Source: Agriotes lineatus (Eukaryota; Arthropoda; Insecta; Coleoptera; Elateridae). Taken from it: a stretch of DNA of 64,000 nucleotides. Location of the stretch: NCBI GenBank assembly GCA_940337035.1, contig OW679202.1:16060708-16124707 (forward strand), written 5' to 3'. Both the position numbers and the translations under genes were made by a program. The notes under the pieces are model-generated. The model saw only the letters and a list, made by a program, of their open reading frames with translations. It was not told the origin of the DNA and searched no databases. Each line of letters opens with the position of its first letter. Position 1 is the stretch's first letter. Below are positions 54,331-64,000 of this stretch, one piece after another.

Positions 54331-54700
54331 GACACCAACTCTTGCTTTTACTCCTCTAGTTATCACGCAAACTGGCATGGCAAGGCTTCCTCTTTGGTCT
54401 TGTTTGTAAGTGAGCGTTGATTAACCACTCTTTGCCTTTACTTCTCTCGTTATCACGCAAACTGGCATGGCAAGGCTTCCTCTTTGGTCTTGTTGGTAAG
54501 TGAGCGTTGATTAACCACTCTTTGCCTTTACTTCTCTCGTTATCACGCAAACTGGCATGGCAAGGCTTCCTCTTTGGTCTTGTTGGTAAGTGAGCATTGA
54601 TTAACCACTCTTTGCCTTTACTTCTCTCGTTATCACGCAAACTGGCATGGCAAGGCTTCCTCTTTGGTCTTGTCGGTAAGTGAGCGTTGCATAACAACTA
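54331..54700 (-). repeat. 90-bp tandem repeat, four copies, open on minus strand
   Basis: tatcacgcaaactggcatgg recurs at 54361, 54451, 54541 and 54631, exactly 90 bp apart with only a few substitutions. Because 90 is a multiple of three, the minus strand is open across all copies (30-residue unit with HLPTRPKRKPCHASLRDN). I do not think this is a protein gene; the open frame follows from the repeat. Confidence 0.85.
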
Positions 54701-55328
54701 CTTGTCTCTCTACTACCACACTAACACCACCAGGCACTTCGTAACAAGTTTACGTCCGGCAAACGGCCCATTGGCGTTAGGCAAATAATTGTAAGCGCAG
54801 TGTACTGTTTACTTTGTCCTAATAAATAACCATCGCTTGACATGTTGTTGTTTTCTTTGGTGTAAAAGCTGGAGGTCGCCAGCCCCTATACGAACGGAGT
54901 GAAACAGTAAATACGGAAGCCTAGTTAAAATAACTGTAACTGTCGTCAAAGCACCCGCCGAAAACAGTAAAAAATCACACAACGTAGGCCTATAAACAAG
55001 CAACAGGTAACCAGGGTGTGCACCGTTACAGTACACAAATATATCTGTAAGCATATAAACGTACATTTTTTAAGCTTTAAACATTACTTAAATGTTGTAT
55101 TTTTCTGTTGCGTGTACCAGACTGGTTTGTAGTCCTTAAATCTTGCGATAGCCATTTCAACGTTTTATGGAGTTTGCACTTAATTAAATGATTAATTAAA
55201 AATAGTTTATGAGAGTAACATGTGTCTTGCTCGTTAAGCCACCCTGGTACTAAAATTTTCACTTTATTTACACTATATGCTAATAATGTTTTCTTAAAAC
55301 TTACACACGACTTACTATTTTTGAAATA

Positions 55329-58300
55329 TTATTCAAAATGTTCAAGTAACATTGTAACTATTTTTATTAAAATACTTGAAGGTTTTTTTAGGTAAATAAC
55401 ACAGTCGCCCGCACCATAGTCTTTTTGCTGTGAAAACAGTTCATTATGATGCACTACAGAGTCATGGCTGCACATATTTTGACACTGATCACAATTAAAA
55501 CGTAAAAGCGTTTTATGAATGACATAACCAGCTACATATACCGTCGCACAAGATTCTAATGTGGCTTCTTGATTTGGTTGTGTTGAAACTTCTATTACCT
55601 CACTGAGTAAACTGAGGTCACCATCTTCTGCTAATTCAGTTTGTTCAGCAACTGTATATGGTATGTCCTCAACATATCCCATGACGTCTTTTTCTGGCAC
55701 TTCAACATTCGCCATGTTGACAACAGCACTGCAAATACTCTTTCAAATTATTTTCAGTATGCGGTACGTTGACGGATAGAGTACATGCATATGGGTTACG
55801 GTCTTTCAGCATTCGACTGTTTAAGCAATCAAATAAATAGTTAATTTTCTGTACGAATTCTGCAGTATCCAGAGCGCTGGTGCTTTTTAACTCGCCCGTT
55901 CCAACAGCAGTTCTTATCGTAGCACTCATGGTGTTGGAAAACACTTGCGTTGAAAATTTCACCCTCATTCGCTGGAAAGTATTGGGGTAGATGTGGGCAT
56001 CCGTGATTTTTACAGCTGCTCGAACAGTACAAGAAGATTTATCTATTTTGTATGCCTCTTCGATATCTTTCCAAGAAACTTTCTTGCCCTCCACGTAAAA
56101 ATCCTTTGATAGGAAATTATTCCGTACGCTTTTTATCAAGTGCGGTACGTCACATATTGCAAAAATTTTTGCGTCGCAGACAAAAAAAAACGGCTGTTCT
56201 GCAGTAACTCCTAGATTTAAAAATGCAGCTCTATTTGTAGCAGCTTGGTCACTAGTAACAGCACGCACTTTAAGTCCTATTCTTTGTAACTCTTCGATGT
56301 TTTTAATAATGAGGGAAGATAGCTCTCCATGTTTAATGGTACCTGAAGAAACATAAAAGCTGACAGGAATCTTCCATTTGTGAATAAGTCCTCTTGCCAT
56401 AAACACTAGTGCATGACTAGCGATTTTGCTTTTCCGTCCAAGATGTCCTAAATCTTCGAAACCTTCAATCATATCTTGGCGTGGATTATATTCTAGATCT
56501 TTCTTTAAATGCATTTCGTCAAGTAATACGACACACTGTTTTTCATCATCGGTCATGCTGTTAACTTTAACAGCCAGTTTTTTCATTAGTGCCGTACTGG
56601 TGCCAGTGTTAAGTTGGTTTAACCTTAACCATGAAACTATTGTAGATTTGGAGGGCATAGTAAATTTTAATTTTTCTCTCATAAAAAAGTAGAGGGCTGG
56701 AGATTTGTGGTATATATTTAAGGTCAATTCTTTTTCAGCTTCTGTCCAAGGTTGTTTAGATTTGTGAGAAAGTTGCATATTTACAAAGACGCGAACGGTT
56801 TTTGGTTTCAAGCCAATGTATCTAAATTAGCCCCCTTTCGTGCACATTCATACGGTAAATTTGTGAATTTTTTGCCGCCACTTGTCTTCGCAGTTTTGCA
56901 ATTTTTTGATGTAGCACAGCAGAACTACGGCGCTTTCTTGTTTTGGTAGGTGTTGGCATTTCTAACATGGCCTGTTGAAATATGGTTTTTAAAAATAAAA
57001 CATACTAATAACAGAAAAGATTTTCATGCTGTAGGCTCCATTAAAATGCTTTACAAGCTCATTGTTTTGCCTACATATTTCTACACAATTTATCAGAGAA
57101 TTCAAAACGTCAATAATTTTTCTGTATTTTATGAAACTGCCAACTTTTGTTCATTTTGTGTTATTGAATAAAAACCCCTAAAGAAGTGAAAATTGATCAC
57201 CCTGTATACTTACTGCTTGGGATTTAGTTTTGATTTAATTAATAAAACTTTAAAAGAAATTTTAACTAATTATACCTTATTTAATTAGTACCTACACAAA
57301 GATCGAGCAACAAATTTGGGGAAACTATAAGATTTAAGCCCCTATAATCGGACATCGTGTTAACCTACAATCGATGGAAAATTTAAAAATGTTATTATAC
57401 AGTGTGGTGATAAAGTTCCACACAAAATTAATAATTTTGTTATTTAATGTTTTTTGGGAAAACCCTGACACGTCAATTTTATTCTTTAAAAAGTGGACAT
57501 GGCACCGTCCCTAGACTTTCCCATACTGGAAATTGTTCATATTTTCTTTTGCATTTAACAGTATAGTTATTTTCCTCAAAACGGCTGCTTGAGCGCTATC
57601 GTAAAACCCCGCCTCCTAACATGGTTAGGTGAAATTTTCGAAGTCCCTGAAAATCATATTTTGTATGGCATAAAAATTCGATCTTTTTATTTTCTGATTC
57701 TTTGAAGCAAAATAGTAACGACAATTAGAATAAGAAATTAATTTTTCAAAAATAGAAGGGAGAGGGAGGCTTTTGTTTCTGCGCTATGACGTCATTATTA
57801 ATTTTTTCAAATGGAAATCCCATTTTCCCCCCTTATGTTGATAGATCTCGCCAGTTAAATGGTGATATAAAAAATTAGTACCCCACATAACAATTTTTTG
57901 AGAAAAATACACATAAAGTTAAAAAAATTCAGAATTTTTTTAAATTAATATAACGCACCACATCTGTTTCCTTAGAAACGTTAAATTGTTGACTTTGACA
58001 CATTTGTGAAACAGTGGTAAATGTTTTAAAATCAAAATTAGGTAGTTTTTGTCATAGCTCTTATTTTCATTAAAAATAAATTCTGAATTGTTTGAACTTC
58101 ATGTGTATTTTTCTCAAAACAATTGTTACCTACGAGGGGCACTAATTTTTTTACATCATCATTTAACTGGTGAGGAGATCTATCAAAATAAGGGGGAAAA
58201 TTGAGTCTTTTTAAAAAATAAAATGACGTGTTTCGGGGTTTTCCCAAAAAACATTAAATAAGAAAATAATGAATTTTGTGCGGGACGTTATCATCACACT

Positions 58301-58671
58301 GTATACAGAACGGGCATTTTTAAAGGAACTAACCTGTATCATAGACGAATCCGGTATGGTATCTGCATCTAATTGCATAGGCGAAGCAATATGATCTTCA
58401 TCCAAATGAAAAGAGCCCGAACAAGACGTCGCTTTACCATAGACCCTTGGCATGATCTCTTTTTTAAATGAGAGTTTTTTGGGCGACACTGGCGATGTTG
58501 CGTGGTCAGGTTGCATGGCAGTTTTGTAATTTAAGGGAACAGCATTATGACATAAAATGCTTTTCGGAAAAATGCATGAGACACACAGTTCTTTCACGTA
58601 GTTGTTCTTCAGATAACGTGAAAAGCTGTGGATTGCCACAATTAATCAACCACAATCGCGTCTTTCTTTTT
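55329..58671 (-). pseudogene. P-element 2 transposase (THAP remnant plus RNase-H core)
   Basis: Exon 58671-58334 holds the C-terminal half of a THAP domain in one frame (FTLSEEQLRERTVCLMHFSE) and continues HNAVPLNYKTAMQPDHA in another, so a frameshift is present. The first half of the zinc finger was not found. The main exon, 56811-55702, has CVVLLDEMHLKKDLEYN (first catalytic Asp), VRAVTSDQAATNRAAFLNLG and FAICDVPHLIKSVRNNF, close in layout to P element 1. The C-terminal part (55715-55329, CATVYVAGYVIHKTLLRF) is in a shifted frame. Probably nonfunctional but well preserved. The intron between the THAP exon and core contains a MITE. Confidence 0.8.
57400..58301. mobile_element. Foldback Tc1/mariner-type MITE, 902 bp
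   Basis: Ends CAGTGTGGTGATAA and TTATCATCACACTG are flanked by TA (57398-57399 and 58302-58303). The arms remain complementary for several hundred bases: ttgggaaaaccctgacacgtc at 57450 is mirrored by cacg(t)gtttcggggttttccc near 58230. Lies in the intron of the P-element 2 transposase. Confidence 0.8.
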
Positions 58672-59509
58672 CTATAGGAAAACGAAAAAAGCTTAAATCG
58701 CAGTCGGTTCTGCGATTTCGCTTACATTCAAAATATACGCACGAATTAACCATGATTAAGATTAAGCGTTCGAGTGATCAATTTCGGAAAAGGAAACGTC
58801 AAAAGAGTATGACAACACTTAAGACAAACTTCAGCACAACTGAATGTGAATTTCTTATAAGCTGTCCTGTTAATTAGCCTAAGGAATGGGACACGTCTTA
58901 TCAGGAAAGCACATCAGTAAGGAACGATGCTAATGAAGAATTAATCAAAAGTAGGTAACGACTATTGACTTATTTACGATAGAACTGACCGAAAAACGTA
59001 TTTTCATAAAACGTAAAACAATTGCCAAACTTTAATATTTGTGGAAAAAGTATCAAATAAAAGTCACTAATAATAACTATAATTTTGAGCATATGATTAA
59101 ACTTTGAATAGTTAGTAGCTTATTATTTCTTACTGCAGTACGTTTAGAAAGTTTTCACTGCAAATTGTCTTTTGTTTTGTTACATAGCAACCAGAGCACA
59201 CTATTCATTTGTTTTTACAACTAACACAGTCAAGGCACACTAGATTAAAAAGTGTTTTATGAAATATTGTAAAAGTTTGTGAAAATAAGTACCTATGTGA
59301 AACCATACATGAATGAAAAGGGAAAAGACAAGCTTTCCATTGATGCAAAATTTTGATATCCATTCCATTTAAAAAAATGTAAGTTTGGGCTGTACCTCAA
59401 AAATTACGAATCAGAAAAATATTAAAGTAGGCCTATTATGTAGAGCCTACAATTCCCTACAAGCTCTTTTTTGAAAATTGAAATTATATGAAATAATAAA
59501 AAAGTTATG

Positions 59510-59760
59510 CATGGTTGAAAAAATCGACCAGTTTCAGTTTTTCGATTATAACAAGTAGGCTATGCGTTTTTTTCGGAAAAACAGAAGCGTCAATATATTG
59601 GCCTCATAAATGTGCACCTTTTTCCCCATTTGACCGAAGTTGTATCTCTTACCGTTTCCGAGATGCCAATGGTGGCACCTCGAAGATGACCCCACTCTGT
59701 ATAAAATCTTGTGTATATTTTGAGCGCAAAATCAAATTGCCAATTTCGCTCTTATACAAA
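59510..59760. repeat. Dispersed-repeat-like segment near P2 end
   Basis: The block with gatgccaatggtggcacctc and gaccccactctgtata resembles a dispersed noncoding repeat common in insect genomes (from memory). No terminal repeats or coding. Low certainty. Confidence 0.25.
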
Positions 59761-60086
59761 TAGCTGTTAAAATCATAACTCTGTAACTTCCTTGCAATCT
59801 GGCAACGCTGAGACGCGTTCTTGGGAAAAATGCGACAGGAATCTGTAAATGCGTTTCCGACCGTAGCCCTGAACAAGTTCATTAGTACTGGCAGCGGCTG
59901 CTTGAGGGCCAGGTAAGAACTGAGGAGCTTTTAAATAATACGCTAATAACCCATAGGCTGTCCTTCTTCCCCTATCTATATTCTTTGGTTCTAACTATAA
60001 CAACAGCCATCTATGATGCTTAATGGTAATAGAAATCTAGCAAGCTTTGTAATATGTCATTTGGGTTGCCTGCTTAACTCTATTTG

Positions 60087-61151
60087 TTCGGCGCGCCAAG
60101 TATAGTGCTCAAATGTTTTTCAAAAATTATCTCTCCAATAGGTCTCAGGCTGTTAGATTACATGGCTCGATATCTTTGTTTCCTTATATTAATAAAGGCG
60201 TTCCTCAAGGTACAATACTGGATCCTGCGTTATTCACTATTTATACTTTAAAATTTATCACTTGCTTACAATCCTGCAAAGGGCACTTCTACGCTAACAA
60301 CATCCAGTTATATTATTCTTTTACTAAAACTCTTGCTAATCAATTGTATAATCTAATTAATGTCGACTTACAGAATCTACTAAATATATCCAAACATCAT
60401 GCCTCACAGTTAAATCCTAAGAAATCGGTTGCAATTGTGTTTGGTAGGAAATCTGACAGGCGCACTATTACTGAATCTACAGATATTAGGATTGACAATG
60501 TATCATTGCCGTTGCAAGAACCTGTCAAGAGTTTAGGTCTAGTAATTGACCATGCCCTGAGGTTTAGTCAACATGTAATTGATTGCATACGCAAATCGTA
60601 CGCTTCTATTACAGCCATATATTATAATCGACACCTGTTTAATCAGAAAATTAAGATCCAACTCTGTAACTCTCTGGTCCTGTCTAGAATGAACTACTGT
60701 GATGCAGTTTATGGTCCTTGTCTTACTTCCATAGATGTTAAGAAGATTCAGAAACTCCAAAATTCATGTGTAAGTACCTCTTATTTTTGACATTAGAAAA
60801 CGTGAAAGTGTAACAAAAAAACTGGTAACTTTAAATTGGTTAAGTATGTCGCATAGGCGTGTTTTACATTCGTGTTGCCTTTATCATGATTTAATTGTAA
60901 ATAAATATCCTTCATATCTATATGAAAGGCTAACCTTCTGTACTGATGTACATAATCTGAACCTCAGATATAAAGGTCTATTAACTCCGCCTATACATCA
61001 TACTGCGTTATTTAAACACTCTTTTTCTTACTGTATCGTTAATGGTTACAACAAGCTATCCCTCGATTTAAAGACGTTAAGTATTAGTCCTTTTAAAATT
61101 AAATTAAGATTTCTCTTATTCAAATTACAAACGGAAGGAAACGCCTTTTAA
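60087..61151 (+). pseudogene. Jockey/CR1-like LINE RT, 5' truncated
   Basis: Frame 60113-60790: FFKNYLSNRSQAVRLHGSIS, INKGVPQGTILDPALFTIYT, then FYANNIQLYYSF where FADDxxLY is expected. Both catalytic aspartates are replaced by asparagine. LNPKKSVAIVFGRK and SLGLVIDHALRFSQHV follow. A frameshift at about 60780 leads to the C-terminal domain 60846-61151 (SHRRVLHSCCLYHDLIVNKY). The missing catalytic pair and the shift mark it as dead. Confidence 0.8.
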
Positions 61152-61159
61152 ATTAAAAA

Positions 61160-61600
61160 TCTTACTTTAGAAATAAAGTACAGCCACTTTGTCGTAACAC
61201 CCTGCTTCTTTTTCTTTTTAAATCTTCTTTGTATTTTTAATCCATAATCGCAATACTAGTTTATCGCCGACTGGACAAAAAAAAATACTTTATAATGATT
61301 CTGATAATCAAATTGACGAACATTATTGTTGCAATAAAATTGTCTATGTTAAGTGGAGCAGGCGGCGGTGGGATTCCCTATGGAATTCCCATCAAACTGG
61401 ACTTCGCCTAGTTCATAAGTTTATTTTGTTAGTGTTATATTTATTTTCATATTAATGAAGTTATTATTATTATATGTCTTTCTGATAGTTAGTTATGGCA
61501 TGCTGATGAAGTTCCCGATTTATTTTATGAGAAACGATTTAGTTCTGTTTTCACATTTCTGTCTCAAGTAATTTGCCAGAGCCTTCTAGTTTTATGTTTT
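61160..61600. other. Noncoding stretch
   Basis: AT-rich sequence with no gene seen. An aaaaaaaaat run near 61280 and a ttattattattat run near 61465 may be old retrotransposon tails. Confidence 0.4.
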
Positions 61601-61840
61601 TGCTTGATTAGTGTAAAGATATAATTAGGAATACGTGAAGTACAAGTATACTTGTTTCCGGGGTTTTTGAAGTAGAAGTGTCTATTCCAGTGTAGATTGA
61701 TGATTTATAGCTCTCTACTGCTTTGTCAATCGATTCTCTATCATTTAAATTCAAGTGAGTAATTGGGAAAAGGTTTCTATTTAATTCTGTTTGAAACATT
61801 TTCCAGTCTATGGTTCCTTTAATTAATTTGTCACTGTACT
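61600..61840 (-). pseudogene. LINE linker fragment (Jockey-like)
   Basis: The minus strand reads MFQTELNRNLFPITHLNLND, then ESIDKAVESYKSSIYTGIDT and STSKTPE. This matches the segment between endonuclease and RT of Jockey-like LINEs (W..F...L......I...AV......I..A...STP). Opposite orientation to the LINE at 61950. Confidence 0.5.
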
Positions 61841-61859
61841 GATTTTTTTTGTAGAACAG

Positions 61860-63785
61860 CAGAAAAGGTAATTAAGACTGGCAGTCTAACTCGCATAACA
61901 CTTCTTGGTGAATGGGAGAGAAGAAGTTCACGTTTTTGTTAAAACTGAGAGGAATTTCAATCTAAGCCTAAAACGTTCTGAAATTATATGAATGACCAGA
62001 AGAACAGTAATCCTATTTCTAACTTTATAGAATTTAATGACAGATCGGGATCCTGTCTTTCTGATATTATGGAGATGTTTGCTGAGCATTTCACTCAGGT
62101 TTACCTATTCTAACGAGTTGGTACCATTTCCAAAATTTAACAAACAGTCGACAGTGAACAAGCAAAATCTCAATCATGGATGTTTTCAATCACTTGGATA
62201 AGATAGCAGTTAATAGAAGCCCAGGTCCTGATGGAATATCTCCAACCATGTTATATACTTAACTATAGATTTCTATTATTGAGTCCACTATGTCTGCTAT
62301 TTAATTTGTCTCTCAGCCAGGGAGTTTATCCCGACATATGTAATACCTATCTTCAAAAATGGCAATCAAACAAATACAAAAATTATTGACCAATATGTAT
62401 TATGTTTCAAGTTGCTAAAATACTAGAGCATATTGTCGTAGAATAACTTACCTTAATGCTTAAGTATTCCATTACTTCTACGCAACATGGGTTTACAAAA
62501 GGAAGATGTGCAATTACAAAACCTATTGATTTACAAACAGACAATTTTGGTTGCCTTTGATAACGGCTATCAGGTGGACCCTATTTACTCTGACTTTGTC
62601 AAGGTCTTCGACACGGTCAATCATCATATACTGGTCGAGAAGTTGAGAGTGATTGATATTGATGGCCTGCTACTGGTGTGGATAAAAGAGTACCTAAGCA
62701 AAAGAAAACAAATAGTAAAAATTCAGAATTATCTCTCTAATGCCATTGATTTAATATAAAGAGTACCGCAGGGCTCGCATCTAGCATCGCTTTTATTTAA
62801 TTGTTTTATCAATGATGTTTGCGATGAGTTTAAGATTTGTCTGTATTTAATTTTTGCTGATGACTTGAAAATGTTTGCTGTCATTACATCTCAATCTGAC
62901 TGCATTCTAATCCAAAATGACCTGAATGTATAATCAAGTTGGTGTAAATTAAATGGATTGATACTGAATTTATCAAAGTGCAAATTAATGCGATTTTATA
63001 GAACCTCGGACCTAGAATCGGATATCGAGAATGTTTATACAATAGGTGATATACTGCTTGAATGTGTAACCAAAATAGTGGATCTTGGCATTATCTTATA
63101 TCTATTTCTAAAAGTCCTGACTCACTCATCAACGCCCAGCCCAAACCCTTGAACCTAGAAAGCTGAAATTTTGCACAGAGGTTCCCTTTATGATGTATAC
63201 AGAGAATAAGGAAGGATATTTCGAAATTCAACCCCTCTTGCAGGCCAAGCTCCTTCATAGGGTGTAAGTGCCTCACCATTAAAATTAAAGGGGTAAGATG
63301 GGGGTTCCAATTTTGTATGGATAAATAATATTAAATAGACATTTCATGTTGAAACTTCGTAGGAATACTCCTAAAAACAAATAAGCAAATACGTATTTTG
63401 TGATTTTCCGAAAATCAACCCCTTAGGGGGTTAAATGGGGTAAGTAAGCCTAAAATATGATATAGGTGTCGTTATTGAGGTTTTTGGGGACGTTGATTGC
63501 GAAAATGGCATTTATTTTTAAGTCCAAGATGGTGGACATGACATAAAATTAAAACTCTATAGTGGTGAAACGAGGTTTCAGAGTTTGTATTGGGAAACAA
63601 TATTAAACACTTTCTTAGGTAGGGTTCCTGCGCGAGTGAAGCCGCAGGCAAAAGCTAGTATTTGATGAAAAGTTAACATTTCGTTACCATATTGAAGACA
63701 TATGTAATAGGGCTATTAAAACACTAGGTTTTGTGTTTAAAGAAATAGACAATATTAATAGTATATGTATTATTATACTTGTTTA
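61860..63785 (+). pseudogene. Jockey/CR1-like LINE RT, interrupted by a Helitron
   Basis: Plus strand, several frames: MEMFAEHFTQVY (about 62080), RSPGPDGIS-like text at 62220, STQHGFTKGRC at 62480 and YSDFVKVFDTVNHHILVEKL (62580). RVPQGSHLASLLFN follows a stop at 62757, then IFADDLKMFAV with both catalytic Asp kept (62850) and LNLSKCKLMRFYR (62960). The frame breaks at 63100 at the Helitron and resumes at about 63660 with FDEKLTFRYHIEDICNRAIK and LGFVFKEIDNIN. Inactive. Confidence 0.75.
63101..63658 (+). mobile_element. Nonautonomous Helitron, 558 bp
   Basis: It begins TCTATTTCTAAAAGTCCTGA after an A and ends AAAAGCTAG before a T, the TC...CTAG structure of Helitrons inserted between A and T. 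A 3' hairpin CCTGCG...CGCAGG lies about 10 bp before the end (agccgcaggcaaaagctag). No Rep/helicase. Flanking LINE coding is contiguous across it. No target duplication, as expected. Confidence 0.82.
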
Positions 63786-64000
63786 ATAAGAGGGCCTATT
63801 GTAGCGTGAGTGAATTTGGGGAACGAGGAGCGTAGCGAGGACTGCTTCAATGGAACGAGTAATGAGTAGTAATTAGATAATGCTAGTACATCTTTTAAAG
63901 CAAGCAAAATTGAAATTAATAATTATTATTATGAACCAATCGTCAAATGAAGCTAGGTGTTATCGAAAAAGTACCTGACACTTTTTCTTCGCTTCTTACA
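63786..64000. other. Noncoding right edge
   Basis: Contains ggaacgaggagcgtagcgag, a string reminiscent of dispersed insect repeats. No coding seen. Confidence 0.3.

Larger units (their letters stand above)
53276..55030. mobile_element. Candidate solo LTR
   Basis: TGTTACGG at the start and CCGTTACA at the end are near-perfect inverted LTR-type termini. Inside, in plus sense, a TATA-like gtatataaaagaag occurs at about 53729 and an AATAAA at about 54821. It contains the 46-bp and 90-bp tandem repeats below. I cannot find a matching 4-6 bp target duplication, so the call is tentative. Confidence 0.35.
51766..59987 (-). mobile_element. P element 2 with perfect 8-bp TSD, 8.2 kb
   Basis: The ends CAAAGAATATAGATAG and CTATCTATATTCTTTG are inverted; the match extends about 45 bp (ggaagaaggaca). 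They are flanked by GTTCTAAC at 51758-51765 and 59988-59995. The CA start and 8-bp duplication are P-superfamily features, and the interior encodes a P/THAP transposase on the minus strand. Internal insertions (a candidate LTR, 90-bp tandem repeats, a foldback MITE) account for the large size. Confidence 0.9.

Noticed and set aside
54356..54697. Repeat-containing protein gene with 30-residue units
   Set aside because: Period of exactly 90 bp keeps any frame open; no start context, no neighbouring exons, and it lies inside a transposon.

Overview
This is a 64 kb stretch of an AT-rich insect nuclear genome. The evidence is a spliced mitochondrial succinate-CoA ligase gene with very short introns (55-99 bp, beetle-like; the order is a guess), and a dense nested load of insect-type transposons: Penelope, Jockey/CR1 and RTE-like LINEs, 5S-derived SINEs, Tc1/mariner, hAT, P element, Helitron and Polinton/Maverick-like elements. 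Almost every protein-coding stretch outside the ligase gene is a decayed transposon gene.

Region by region. 1-8.0 kb: a foldback MITE, a mariner-like transposase relic, then a battered Polinton-like composite (E1, about 1475-8005) with inverted arms, abutting a Penelope reverse transcriptase relic. 8.6-11.6 kb: no recognisable gene. 11.6-27.4 kb: one Penelope copy (11.6-12.5 and 25.5-27.4 kb) split by a 12,989-bp Polinton-like element (E2, 12515-25503) with a 6-bp target duplication. E2 has inverted arms of about 4.7 kb. Each arm carries a tRNA-Leu(TAA) gene. The centre holds a near-intact DUF8207-type gene, a packaging-ATPase tail, a small zinc-ribbon ORF and a hAT MITE. 27.4-33.9 kb: nested LINEs on the minus strand. 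34.2-34.4 kb: a 5S-like SINE.

34.7-47.35 kb: the one host gene, SUCLG2-like (minus strand, six exons, intact 414-codon frame). Its third intron is 11,168 bp and consists of a Tc1 element (35819-40206, three further insertions inside) next to a P element (about 40207-46936, with a hAT MITE inside its transposase). Subtracting the insertions leaves an intron of about 47 bp. 47.4-51.5 kb: LINE, mariner and Tc1-like relics. 51766-59987: a second P element with a perfect 8-bp target duplication, a degraded THAP transposase gene and several internal insertions. 60.1-63.8 kb: LINE relics, one interrupted by a 558-bp Helitron.

The genes do not form an operon or pathway. Several insertions can be ordered because removing an element plus one target duplication restores the reading frame or splice structure of the host sequence (E2 in Penelope, hAT in E2, hAT in P element, Tc1/P in SUCLG2). 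All calls come from reading the sequence; no database search was possible.
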